Origin: JACCYI01 sp963828075
GTDB taxonomy: Bacteria; Actinomycetota; Thermoleophilia; Solirubrobacterales; Solirubrobacteraceae
Assembly: GCA_963828075.1 (NCBI GenBank)
Contig: CAWHDH010000021.1
Coordinates: 1,054,001-1,118,000 of the forward strand
Length of the DNA: 64,000 nucleotides
Direction of reading: 5' to 3'
Of this stretch, positions 26,716 through 34,313 are shown piece by piece. The stretch's first letter is position 1. Each line of letters opens with the position of its first letter. Under the pieces are notes generated by a model. That model searched no databases and had not been told where the DNA came from. It saw only the letters and a list, made by a program, of their open reading frames with translations. The position numbers and the translations under genes were made by a program.

Positions 26716-26739
26716 GCAACCGCGCTACGGCGCGGTTGC
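26716..26739 (+). terminator. Perfect hairpin just after tRNA-Val
   Basis: GCAACCGCGC (26716-26725) and GCGCGGTTGC (26730-26739) are exact inverse complements around TACG. It begins 9 bp after the tRNA and probably ends its transcript, although no long T-run follows. Bases 26740-26971 downstream show no convincing gene. Confidence 0.6.
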
Positions 26740-26971
26740 TGCGTTCCGGGGCCGGTGCTCTCCTCTCGCCCAAGCGGACCGATGGAACGATCTGGAATCA
26801 ACGGCGCCCGTGAGCCGTCGTCGTCTCCCGGGTCGACCTCGGGTCGGCAGGGCTTGCCCTGCCCTCCTTGACCAGCTCAATCAGCGGAGCTACCTCGGGC
26901 GGGTCCGTCCATCGGCTCCGGTAGACCGGTGCTCGTGCCCGACGTCGTCCACCAGCTCGTCGCGACCGAGC

Positions 26972-27217
26972 GTGCGCTCGAAGCTCGCGGCTCGTGGCAT
27001 CTTGGCCGACGAGCCGACGCAGCTGCGACACGACCGCCACGTCGTCGTCAACAACCCGCGCGATCCGGAGCGGCGGCGGTTCCTCATCGGCTCAACGGAC
27101 GGTGGCCGCGTGTTGACACTCGTGATCGAGCAAACGGTGGAACCGACGACGTGGTTGATCGTGACCGGCTGGAGCGCGACCGCGTCCGAGCGTAGAATGC
27201 TGAGCCGACGACGATGA
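26972..27217 (+). CDS. Putative type II toxin (small, ParE/BrnT-like pattern)
   Basis: An 81-residue product from GTG 26972. It has the pattern seen in small actinobacterial toxin genes placed before ribbon-helix-helix-like antitoxins: KLAARGILADE (N-terminal helix), HDRHVVVNNPRDPERR, then FLIGSTDGGRVLTLVIE and WLIVTGWSATASERRML at the C-terminus. The stop overlaps the next start (ATGA), a usual coupling in toxin-antitoxin pairs. In the +1-related frame just upstream (26929-26990) VPDVVHQLVATERAL reads like a lost N-terminus, so the gene may have suffered a frameshift. Toxin activity is inferred from pattern and context only. Confidence 0.55.
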   Translation: MRSKLAARGILADEPTQLRHDRHVVVNNPRDPERRRFLIGSTDGGRVLTLVIEQTVEPTTWLIVTGWSATASERRMLSRRR

Positions 27218-27456
27218 ACAGGAACCCCTGGACAGATCCAGATCCGCAGCCCGGCGATCTCGACGCCGAGCTCGAGCTGCTCGACGACAGCGCGTTCGAG
27301 TACCACGAGGGCGACCCGTCAGCGACTTTCGGGCTCATGGTCGTCGTGGAGGGCGAGGACGCGGGTCGTCTCGCGCGAATCGCTGAGGCGCGCGGACAGA
27401 AGCCCAGCCAGGTCCTCGCCGAGTTGCTTCGCGACGCCGACCGTCCGGCCGCGTAG
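27214..27456 (+). CDS. Putative antitoxin, ribbon-helix-helix-like
   Basis: An 80-residue acidic protein. The C-terminal half, FGLMVVVEGEDAGRLARIAEARGQ followed by KPSQVLAELLRDA, has a beta-strand then two helices, as in CopG/RHH-type DNA-binding antitoxins. The N-terminal half (many Asp/Glu) would be the flexible toxin-neutralising part, although that order is reversed from common RHH antitoxins. It overlaps the putative toxin by four bases. It would repress its own operon if it acts like the family. Confidence 0.55.
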   Translation: MNRNPWTDPDPQPGDLDAELELLDDSAFEYHEGDPSATFGLMVVVEGEDAGRLARIAEARGQKPSQVLAELLRDADRPAA

Positions 27457-27548
27457 CTCAGGCAAGGGACGATCGGCGATGTAGGCCTGCCCCCCGGGGG
27501 GTTGGCCCGGCGAGCACGGCGAGCGAAGCGAGCCGCGCGCGGCCGGCC

Positions 27549-27565
27549 GGCGGCCGAAGGCCGCC
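27549..27565. terminator. GC-rich hairpin after the antitoxin gene
   Basis: GGCGGCC (27549-27555) pairs with GGCCGCC (27559-27565) around GAA. A second palindrome, six C then six G, lies at 27490-27501. Either could end the toxin-antitoxin transcript. No T-run follows. Confidence 0.35.
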
Positions 27566-27611
27566 CTTGAAGACGTAGAAAGAGTTGTCACGTCCGGTCG
27601 CTCGGCGACGA

Positions 27612-27914
27612 TGCGTTGGCTCGCCCGATGTCAAGCGGCGCGATCTGCGGCTCCCGGACTTCCACGCGCTCCGGCACGGCGCGGCGATCGACTGCGACGA
27701 CGCCGAAGAGGCGCGGGACCTGCTGCGCCACAAGAACAGCAACGTGACCCGAGCCGTCTACCGTGCGCACTTCGGGGATCGGCGCCGGGAGTTGCTGCGC
27801 GCGCGTATCGAAGCGCGTATGGAAACAACGAGCGGCGATGAAGCGGGGGCACCGCCCGACGAGCCGACGAGCGATTCCGCGTGCCAGAGCCAAATCGGGC
27901 GGGCGCGGCGCTAG
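27612..27914 (+). pseudogene. C-terminal remnant of a tyrosine recombinase/integrase
   Basis: The frame encodes the end of the catalytic domain only: FHALRHG (the HxLR box), RDLLRHKNSN (the late His box) and VTRAVYRAHF with the tyrosine nucleophile, then a charged tail. The N-terminal DNA-binding part, the first catalytic Arg and the middle are absent. There is no credible start codon with a ribosome site. It lies 20 bp before attachment-site copy 2, the expected place of an element's integrase end. Confidence 0.7.
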
Positions 27915-27933
27915 GCGGCGGTGCCTGCTCGGC

Positions 27934-27975
27934 CTTCACACGCGAGAGGTCGCAGGTTCGAAACCCGCCGCGCCC
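27934..27975 (+). repeat. Attachment-site copy 2 (attR), copy of the tRNA-Val 3' half
   Basis: Exact 42-bp duplicate of 26665-26706. It lacks the acceptor 5' strand and D-arm (upstream bases are CTGCTCGGC), so it is not a functional tRNA gene. It marks the far end of the relic element. Confidence 0.85.
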
Positions 27976-28064
27976 GTCCTCACGAATAGCCCGCTAAGTG
28001 TCGCCCGCGGTGCGCGCCACTGTGGGATGGTCGGGGTGGCTCGCCAACCGACGGAGGGAACGAC

Positions 28065-29570
28065 ATGAGCGTCACCGGTCAGTCCTTGAGCGACACGCGG
28101 ACGAGCGACGCGGAGGTGCTGTGGGCTCGTCAGCGACGGGGACGGGTCGCGGCCGTCGCGGCCGTGATGCTCCTCGCGTCGGGGTGGAGCGCCGCGGCGG
28201 CGCAGGCGGCGACGACGAGCGTCTTCTACAACGACACCAACAATCTGGCGGCCGACCCGGATCCGTTCCCATCGCTGACGTTTGGTGCGGGCAACATCGG
28301 CGTCGGGCAGAGCATGATGGCCGACCTCACGAGCGGCAACCACAACATCGGCGTGGGCTTCAACGCGCTGAGGGTGCTGACGACGGGCGACGGGAATGTG
28401 GCCCTCGGCGAGAACACCTTGGCTGACATCACGACCGCTGACGGGAACACGGCGATCGGCGCGATCGCGCTCCAGAACAACTTGCAGTATCGCATGACCG
28501 CGGTCGGCGAGCACGCCCTCTTCGGCAACACGTCCGGCCACGGAAACACGGCGGTCGGCGCCTCGTCGTTGAGGGCCAACACGACCGGGTTCGAGAACAC
28601 GGCCATCGGCCAGGACGCGCTGCGGGCCAGCACCGGCAACTACAACTTCGCAGGCGGCTATCAGGCGCTGTGGAGCAATCTGGACGGGGCGTCGAACACG
28701 GCCTCCGGCCGTCAGGCGCTGTTCAGCAACACGAGCGGCAGTCAGAACACCGCGTCTGGCACGAACGCGTTGCGGTCAAACACGACGGGTGGCTACAACG
28801 CCGCGCTGGGCTATCAGGCGCTCGTGCTCAACACGACGGGGATGCGCAACGTGGCGATGGGCGGCAATGCTCTGCTGTCCAACACGTCGGGCAACGACAA
28901 CCTGGGGCTCGGGAACGCGAGCCTGTTCTCGAACACGACCGGCTACGACAACCTCGCGCTTGGGTCCAACGCCCTGAGCGCGGCGACCACCGCCTACCAC
29001 AACCAGGCGCTCGGGACCAACGCGCTCGCACGCGCCACCACCGGAGGGCGGAACCTGGCGCACGGCGTCAACGCGCTCTACCAGACCACCACGGGCAACA
29101 ACAACCTCGGGCTCGGCGTCAACGCCCTGTATGCCAACAGGACGGGTAGCTCCAACGTCGGCGTCGGTCGGGATGCGCTCTACGCCGCGACCGGCGCGAC
29201 GAACACCGCTCTCGGCTTTCAGGCCGGTAACAAGTTGACCTCCGGGTCCAACAACGTGGCGATCGCCAACGCTGGGGTCGCGGGGGAATCCGGCCGCATC
29301 CGGATCGGCACGGCCGGCAAGCAGACCGCCGCGTTCCTCGCCGGGGTCAACGGTGTCGTGCCCTCGGGGACCAAGAAGACGGTCGTGATCAACGCCAACG
29401 GCCAACTCGGGACCGCCACCAGCGCCGCCGCCGCGGCTCGGAGTGGGTCGAGCGGCGACGAGCTGGCCGCGCTGCGCGCTGAGAACCGCCGCCTGGCCAA
29501 GGCGCTCGATCGTCAACGGCGCGACTTCGAGGCCCTCCGCCGCGAAGTGGAGGTGCTCAAGAATCGCTGA
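28065..29570 (+). CDS. Secreted protein of about 18 adhesin-head-like (YadA/Hep_Hag-type) repeats with C-terminal coiled coil
   Basis: A 501-residue protein. Residues about 28-48 are a signal-like hydrophobic segment ending AAAAQA. From about residue 75 to 390 run about 18 repeats of 16-17 residues with consensus N-x-A-x-G-x-x-A-L-x-x-N-T-T-G, the pattern of left-handed beta-helix heads of trimeric adhesins and some phage fibres. A beta segment (GRIRIGTAGKQTAAFLAG) follows, then a C-terminal heptad-rich coiled coil from about residue 465 to the end (LAALRAENRRLAKAL). There is no outer-membrane anchor, wall-sorting motif or endosialidase-type chaperone domain. It starts 90 bp beyond the attachment site, which suggests the locus is an insertion hot spot. 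Probably a trimeric surface or extracellular fibre. Confidence 0.75.
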   Translation: MSVTGQSLSDTRTSDAEVLWARQRRGRVAAVAAVMLLASGWSAAAAQAATTSVFYNDTNNLAADPDPFPSLTFGAGNIGVGQSMMADLTSGNHNIGVGFNALRVLTTGDGNVALGENTLADITTADGNTAIGAIALQNNLQYRMTAVGEHALFGNTSGHGNTAVGASSLRANTTGFENTAIGQDALRASTGNYNFAGGYQALWSNLDGASNTASGRQALFSNTSGSQNTASGTNALRSNTTGGYNAALGYQALVLNTTGMRNVAMGGNALLSNTSGNDNLGLGNASLFSNTTGYDNLALGSNALSAATTAYHNQALGTNALARATTGGRNLAHGVNALYQTTTGNNNLGLGVNALYANRTGSSNVGVGRDALYAATGATNTALGFQAGNKLTSGSNNVAIANAGVAGESGRIRIGTAGKQTAAFLAGVNGVVPSGTKKTVVINANGQLGTATSAAAAARSGSSGDELAALRAENRRLAKALDRQRRDFEALRREVEVLKNR

Positions 29571-29623
29571 GCCGGCGCTAGCCACCGCGCGCCGTTGCCC
29601 GATCTGCGGCTAGGGTCGGCCCG

Positions 29624-30418
29624 GTGAAGTTTGGCCTCTACGGACTGCACAAGGGCGAGAACACCGATCCCGATGCGCTCGCCCGCCGCGCGCGGGCGGC
29701 TGAGGACGCGGGGTTTGAGTCGATTTGGGTCGGCGACCACATCGCCCTGCCGCTCAACGCGCCCGACGACGCCTATGACCCGCGCCTCGAGGCGCTGACG
29801 ACACTCGCGCATCTCGCGGCGTGCACGACCCGCGTGCGGCTCGCGTCCGGCGTGATCGTGCTGCCTCAGCGCCAACCGGTCCTGCTGGCCAAGCAGCTCA
29901 CGTCGATCGACGTGCTTTCCAAGGGCCGCCTGATCGTGGGGCTCGGCGCCGGGTACCTGGAGGCCGAGCTGCGCGCGCTGGGGACGTCGCCGGCTGAGCG
30001 CGGCGCCCGCATGGATGAGCACATCGCTGCGATGCGCGCGCTGTGGGACGAGCCGGTGCCGGAGTTCGAGGGTCGCTTCGTCTCGTTCGCGAGCGTGGTT
30101 CAGCGCCCGCGCCCGCCGCAACGGCCCTACCCACCGCTCGTGATCGGCGGCGAGTCGGCGGCGGCCTACCGGCGCGCCCGCGCGGCCGGGGGCTGGTACG
30201 GCTGGGAGACGCCGCCCGAGCACGTCGCCGCCGTCCGCGAGCAGCTCGGCCCCGACGTCGAGATCACGGTCACGCCCGCGCCGCCCGGCCCGCTCGACCC
30301 TGCGCTCGCAACGGCGTACGCCGAGGCCGGCGTCGCCCGCCTGGTCCTGCAGCCACCGGACTCGACCGGCGCCGCGATGGACGAGCTGATCGCGGCCACC
30401 CGCGACACGCTCATCTGA
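29624..30418 (+). CDS. LLM-class (luciferase-like, F420-type) flavin-dependent oxidoreductase
   Basis: A 264-residue TIM-barrel enzyme. Family signatures: GFESIWVGDHIALP (first part), TTRVRLASGVIVLPQRQPVLLAKQLTSID, and GRLIVGLGAGYLEAELRALG. In actinobacteria such proteins usually use F420H2 or FMN to oxidise or reduce small organic substrates; the substrate is unknown. GTG 29624 is the start. It is on its own between the repeat protein and a convergent gene. Confidence 0.87.
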   Translation: MKFGLYGLHKGENTDPDALARRARAAEDAGFESIWVGDHIALPLNAPDDAYDPRLEALTTLAHLAACTTRVRLASGVIVLPQRQPVLLAKQLTSIDVLSKGRLIVGLGAGYLEAELRALGTSPAERGARMDEHIAAMRALWDEPVPEFEGRFVSFASVVQRPRPPQRPYPPLVIGGESAAAYRRARAAGGWYGWETPPEHVAAVREQLGPDVEITVTPAPPGPLDPALATAYAEAGVARLVLQPPDSTGAAMDELIAATRDTLI

Positions 30419-30474
30419 AGCGTTAGGCAACCTGCGCGCGGGCGTCCCCGTGATCCTCGACGCCGGATACCTGA

Positions 30475-31779
30475 TCAGGCGACTCGACCGAGTGCTCGGC
30501 CGAGGCGGGCGATCGCCTCGCTCTCCGCGGTGAAGAGGGCGTGCACGCGGCGCGCGAGGTCCGCGAGCAGCGAGTTCACCGCATCGGGTTCGAGCGGGAG
30601 CGCCGCGTCGAGCTCGGCCTGCAGCTCCCGCAGGCGCTCGGCGGCCCGGCTGGACTCCTCCCAGCCCGCGTCGCCGTCGCTCGCCACGGGCTCGTAGACG
30701 CCGGCCAGCGCGTCCCGGAGGGCGGCGAAGGCGGGCACGTCGAGCGGCAGCGCGGCCTCCGCGGCGCCGTGCCATTGCGCGGCGATGGGCCGCCAGTCCT
30801 CGGCCCGCTCGCGGAGCGCGGGGGCCTCGAGCACGACGGCGGCCTCGGCCAGGAAGTCGGCGTAGAGGCCGCGGAGGTGGCCGCCGTAGGTCCCGAGCGG
30901 CTCGATTCCCTCGAAGACGGACAGCAGCGCGCTCACGAGCCCCGGCCGCTGGGCGAACACGCGCGACCAGGCCTTCTCGTTGCGCGTGTCCGTGAGCATC
31001 CGCGCCCACTTGCGCCAGGCGGGGAGGGAGAAGGAGTCCGAGCGCTGCGAGAGATGCTCGACCTGGTCGTGCAGGCCGGCGAGGACGGCGCGGCTCAGGG
31101 TGCGCTCGTCGAGCGCGCCCGTCGGCTCCGGGACGATCAGCCGGTGCTTGTAGGAGGGCACGCGGGCGCGGGCCGCGGCGAGCCGGTCGCGGGGGATCGA
31201 CAGCGGCGCCAGGGTGCGGTCGTCGACGAACATCTGGTCGCCCGCCTGCGCGTAGATGACCACGGGGTAGCCGCCGTGGCACTCGAGGTAGGTGGGAAGG
31301 TGCCACCACCCCGCGACCTGACGGTCGATCCAGGTCAGCGCGGGAGTGCCGGCGGCGAGCGCGACCTCGAGATGGGTGGCCGCCGCGCGCGCCCCGGAGG
31401 TCTCGTGCAGCCGGGCCGGGACGCCGGTGCGCTCGAGCACCCGCATCGCCCACCGGCCCGGGTACTGCCACTCCCGGCGGAAGCCCAGCACGACGTCCGC
31501 CCGGTCGTGCTTCTCGAACTCCCACAGGATGTAGCCCGCGCCGAGCCCGCCGCCGATCCCGAGGACCATCGCCTCCGAGAGCTCCGCGCCGCCGTGGGCG
31601 AGCACATGGGCGAGCGCGGCGGTGTCCGGGTGCACGCCACCGCGCAGGATGTAACCGCGGTCGTCTGCGGGCGTGGGCGCGTCCGTTCCCACCAGGTGAC
31701 GGCGCGCCGTGGTGTAGCGCTCGCCGGTGCGAGCCATGCGCTCCCGGATGCGGGCCTTGCGGTGTTTCTGGCTGGTCAT
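30475..31779 (-). CDS. BtrH N-terminal / DUF4872 domain protein
   Basis: A 434-residue protein that resembles the BtrH family (butirosin biosynthesis acyltransferase-type fold): GGVHPDTAALAHVLAHGG, then GIGGGLGAGYILWEF, VLGFRREWQYPGRW, ALTWIDRQVAGWWHLP and GGYPVVIYAQAGDQMFVDDRT. The C-terminal half (about 230-434) fits DUF4872. I chose ATG 31779 because MTSQKHRKARIRERMARTGE followed by RYTTARRHL gives a start whose basic helix is common in actinobacterial proteins. No biosynthetic cluster surrounds it, so its substrate is open. Bases 31780-32071 upstream hold no gene that I can support. Confidence 0.7.
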   Translation of the reverse strand: MTSQKHRKARIRERMARTGERYTTARRHLVGTDAPTPADDRGYILRGGVHPDTAALAHVLAHGGAELSEAMVLGIGGGLGAGYILWEFEKHDRADVVLGFRREWQYPGRWAMRVLERTGVPARLHETSGARAAATHLEVALAAGTPALTWIDRQVAGWWHLPTYLECHGGYPVVIYAQAGDQMFVDDRTLAPLSIPRDRLAAARARVPSYKHRLIVPEPTGALDERTLSRAVLAGLHDQVEHLSQRSDSFSLPAWRKWARMLTDTRNEKAWSRVFAQRPGLVSALLSVFEGIEPLGTYGGHLRGLYADFLAEAAVVLEAPALRERAEDWRPIAAQWHGAAEAALPLDVPAFAALRDALAGVYEPVASDGDAGWEESSRAAERLRELQAELDAALPLEPDAVNSLLADLARRVHALFTAESEAIARLGRALGRVA

Positions 31780-32071
31780 CGAGTCGATCTCCTCGGGCGC
31801 CCGGCGGCGGGACCCACGCTCCGCGCACCGTCGGCGCGAGAGACCGGCACGGACCACTGCCCTCCCGAGGACGCGGATCCCCTTTGCCCCCGCGCGCCGG
31901 GCCGCGTGGGGACCCGGTCAGGAGGTGCGGCGTGGGAGGCGCCGTGGCGCGACGCTACCCGGCGCCGCGGATTCTCGCAAGCGCGCGTGTTCGGCGGGCC
32001 GAGGGAGCGGCGCCCTGTCCGAGTCGCAGCTCACGACCTCTCGCGTCGTGGGACGCCATGCTGTTCGGGCA

Positions 32072-32443
32072 ATGGTGAAACACGAGACCGTGGACCGGGA
32101 GACCGCGCTGGGGCGAGTCATGGAGCGGCGAAGGGTCGGTCGGGCTCGCCCGGCGGCGCTGCGCATCCTCATCGCTGCGGCGGCCCTGGTCGCCGCCATC
32201 GTCTCCGCTCCGCTCGTCATCGTTCTCCCCGAGTTGGGCGTTCCGCTGCTGCTCGTGGCGCTTCGCCTGCTCGCGGTCGAGTTCGACTGGGCGGCACGGG
32301 GCTACGCGTGGGTGATCTGGCGGTGGGGACAGGCGAAGGCGTGGTACGCCGGCTCCTCAGCGCCGGTGCGGGCGCTCGTCGTCCTCGTTCTGCTCGCGCT
32401 TGCCGCGGGGCTGGTGTGGCTCCTCGTGCACGAGTTCTCTTAG
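32072..32443 (+). CDS. Small two- to three-helix membrane protein, PGPGW-like
   Basis: A 123-residue protein with hydrophobic segments at about 28-48 (ALRILIAAAALVAAIVSAPL), 50-68 and 100-120. The segment ALRLLAVEFDWAARGYAW followed by VIWRWGQ is like the second half of PGPGW-type actinobacterial membrane proteins, but the PGPGW box itself is replaced by LPELGVPLL. Start ATG 32072. No operon partner. Function unknown. Confidence 0.6.
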   Translation: MVKHETVDRETALGRVMERRRVGRARPAALRILIAAAALVAAIVSAPLVIVLPELGVPLLLVALRLLAVEFDWAARGYAWVIWRWGQAKAWYAGSSAPVRALVVLVLLALAAGLVWLLVHEFS

Positions 32444-32552
32444 CCGCCCGGTCGCGGAGCGAGATGAATGATTCCATGTCGAGAACCGCCGGCCGGCTCC
32501 GCTCACCAGGTGAAGGGCCTCGACGGGCGGCCCACGACACCAGGAGACCACG

Positions 32553-32966
32553 ATGCCGAAGTACCTGCTTCTCAAGTACTACCGCGGCGGCCCGGAGCCG
32601 CACCATCCCTTCCCCCCGATGGACGAGTGGGCGCCCGAGGACGTGGAGGCGCACGGGGCCTTCCTCAAGCACGTCAGCGAGCTGCTCCAGGAGAACGGCG
32701 AGTACGTCGGCGTGGAGGCGCTCACGCCGGCGCGCACCTGGGTGCGCTACGGCGGCCCGGACGCCGCGCCGGTCACCACCGACGGCCCGCACCCCGAGAC
32801 CAGCGACCTGGTCGCGGGCTGGTGGATGATCGACGTCGAGTCGCACGAGCGCGCGGTCGAGGTCGCGGCCTACGCCTCCTCCGAGCCCGGCCCGGGCGGG
32901 GAGCCGATGTACGAGTGGATCGACGTCCGAGAGATCATGTCCGGGGCGCCCTCGGACGACTCGTGA
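32553..32966 (+). CDS. YCII/DGPF-domain protein
   Basis: A 137-residue single-domain protein of the YCII-related (DGPF) family: MPKYLLLKYYRGG start, and TTDGPHPETSDLVAGWW where the family name motif DGPF reads DGPH. It overlaps the following sigma factor gene by four bases (GTGA). DGPF proteins are regularly paired with ECF42 sigma factors, but their biochemical role is not settled. Confidence 0.87.
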   Translation: MPKYLLLKYYRGGPEPHHPFPPMDEWAPEDVEAHGAFLKHVSELLQENGEYVGVEALTPARTWVRYGGPDAAPVTTDGPHPETSDLVAGWWMIDVESHERAVEVAAYASSEPGPGGEPMYEWIDVREIMSGAPSDDS

Positions 32967-34168
32967 TCGACGCGCCGGCCTCACGGCTCGACGAGGGCGC
33001 GCTGCGCGCCGTCGTCCCGCGGGTGCTCGCGGGCCTGGTCCGCCGCGGCGAGGACTTCGACGCCGCCGAGGACGCGCTCCAGGACGCACTGCTGGAGGCG
33101 CTGCGGGTCTGGCCCGAACACCCGCCCCGCGAGCCGCAGGCGTGGCTGGCGACGGTCGCGACCCGCCGGCTCGTCGACGCCCGCCGCAGCGAGGCCGCCC
33201 GGCAGCGCCGCGAGGAGACGACGCACGCGGAGCCGCGGCCGGCCTCCACGGAGGAGGGCGACGACACGCTCTTCCTGCTCTTCTGCTGCTGCCACCCCGA
33301 GCTCGCGCCCGCCTCCCAGGTGGCGCTGACCCTGCGGGCCGTCGGCGGCCTCACCACCGGGGAGATCGCCGACGCCTTCTACGTCCCCGAGGCGACGATG
33401 GCGCAGCGGATCAGCCGCGCCAAGCGCACCCTGCGCGGGCGCCGCCTGGACCAGCCGGGCGACCTGGCCGTCGTGCTGCGCGTCCTCTACCTCGTCTACA
33501 CGGCCGGCCATACCGGCCCGCCCGCCCGGGTTGACCTGGCCGCCGAGGCGATCCGGCTCGCCCGCCAGCTCACCCTCGCCACGGAGGAGCCCGAGGCGCG
33601 CGGGCTGCTCGCGCTGATGCTCCTCAACCACGCCCGCCTGGAGGCGCGGCTCGACGCCGAGGGCCGGATCGTCACGCTCGACCGCCAGGACCGCGGCCTG
33701 TGGGACACCCGCGCGATCGCCGAGGGCGTCCGCGTCCTGCAGTCGGCGCTGGCCCTTCAGCGCCCCGGCCGCTACCAGATCGAGGCCGCGATCGCCGCCC
33801 TGCACGACGACGCGGCGAGCGCCGAGGAGACCGACTGGCCGCAGATCCTCGCCTGGTACGACGACCTCGTCGCGCTGACCGACGACCCCGTGCGCCAGGA
33901 CCCCGCCGCGGTGCTCGGGCGCGCGGTCGCGGTCGGCCATGCCCTCGGCGCCGCCGCCGGGCTGCGCGAGACCGATCAGCTGCGCGACGTGCTCGGCGAG
34001 CGGCACCGATGGCACGCCGTCCGCGGCCACCTGCACGAGCTCGACGGCGACCTGCCCGCCGCCGCCACGGCCTACGCCGAGGCCGCCCGCCGGGCCACCA
34101 ACGTCGCCGAGCGCGACCACCTCGTCCGCCGGGCCGCCCGCGCGCGGGCCGGCGAGCGGTTCAGCTGA
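32963..34168 (+). CDS. ECF42-type sigma factor with long C-terminal TPR-like extension
   Basis: A 401-residue protein. Residues about 10-80 form sigma region 2 (AEDALQDALLEALRVW...PQAWLATVATRRLVDARR) and about 105-165 region 4 (LTTGEIADAFYVPEATMAQRISRAKRTL). The remaining 230 residues are helical repeats (AVAVGHALGAAAGL ... RHRWHAVRGHLHELDGDLPA) as in the ECF42 group, where the extension controls activity in place of an anti-sigma factor. It is co-translated with the DGPF gene (start GTG 32963). The 145-bp gap downstream (34169-34313) lies between convergent stops and shows no gene. Confidence 0.88.
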   Translation: MIDAPASRLDEGALRAVVPRVLAGLVRRGEDFDAAEDALQDALLEALRVWPEHPPREPQAWLATVATRRLVDARRSEAARQRREETTHAEPRPASTEEGDDTLFLLFCCCHPELAPASQVALTLRAVGGLTTGEIADAFYVPEATMAQRISRAKRTLRGRRLDQPGDLAVVLRVLYLVYTAGHTGPPARVDLAAEAIRLARQLTLATEEPEARGLLALMLLNHARLEARLDAEGRIVTLDRQDRGLWDTRAIAEGVRVLQSALALQRPGRYQIEAAIAALHDDAASAEETDWPQILAWYDDLVALTDDPVRQDPAAVLGRAVAVGHALGAAAGLRETDQLRDVLGERHRWHAVRGHLHELDGDLPAAATAYAEAARRATNVAERDHLVRRAARARAGERFS

Positions 34169-34313
34169 CACACCCGAGAACGGAAGGTCCTGGACCCGCA
34201 GCAGAGCCCGAGCGGGATGGACGCCTCCAGCGGGGGAACCCGTCCTGACGGCGTGCACCGGCGTAGGCTGGTCGGCCGAAATCTGTTCTGGGACGTCACC
34301 GGATCGAACGTCC

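Larger units (their letters stand above)
26665..27975. mobile_element. Relic mini integrative element in tRNA-Val (toxin-antitoxin pair plus integrase stub)
   Basis: Two identical 42-bp repeats, one inside the tRNA-Val gene, bound 1.27 kb that holds a small toxin-antitoxin-like gene pair (26972-27456) and the C-terminal piece of a tyrosine recombinase (27612-27914) next to the distal repeat. No intact integrase, excisionase or replication gene remains. The simplest reading is an integrated element that suffered a large internal deletion, with the toxin-antitoxin pair kept because its loss is costly. That history is inference; the repeats and gene pieces are seen directly. Confidence 0.75.

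Noticed and set aside
28300..29300. Regularly spaced DNA repeats, possible CRISPR
   Set aside because: Period is about 50 bp but the units are diverged codons of an open protein repeat, without identical repeats and unique spacers. No cas gene in the window.
34200..34290. AGCGGGGGAACCC resembles part of the c-di-AMP (ydaO) riboswitch, near potassium genes
   Set aside because: It lies between convergent stops with no gene downstream on that strand, and the other conserved blocks of the riboswitch are absent.
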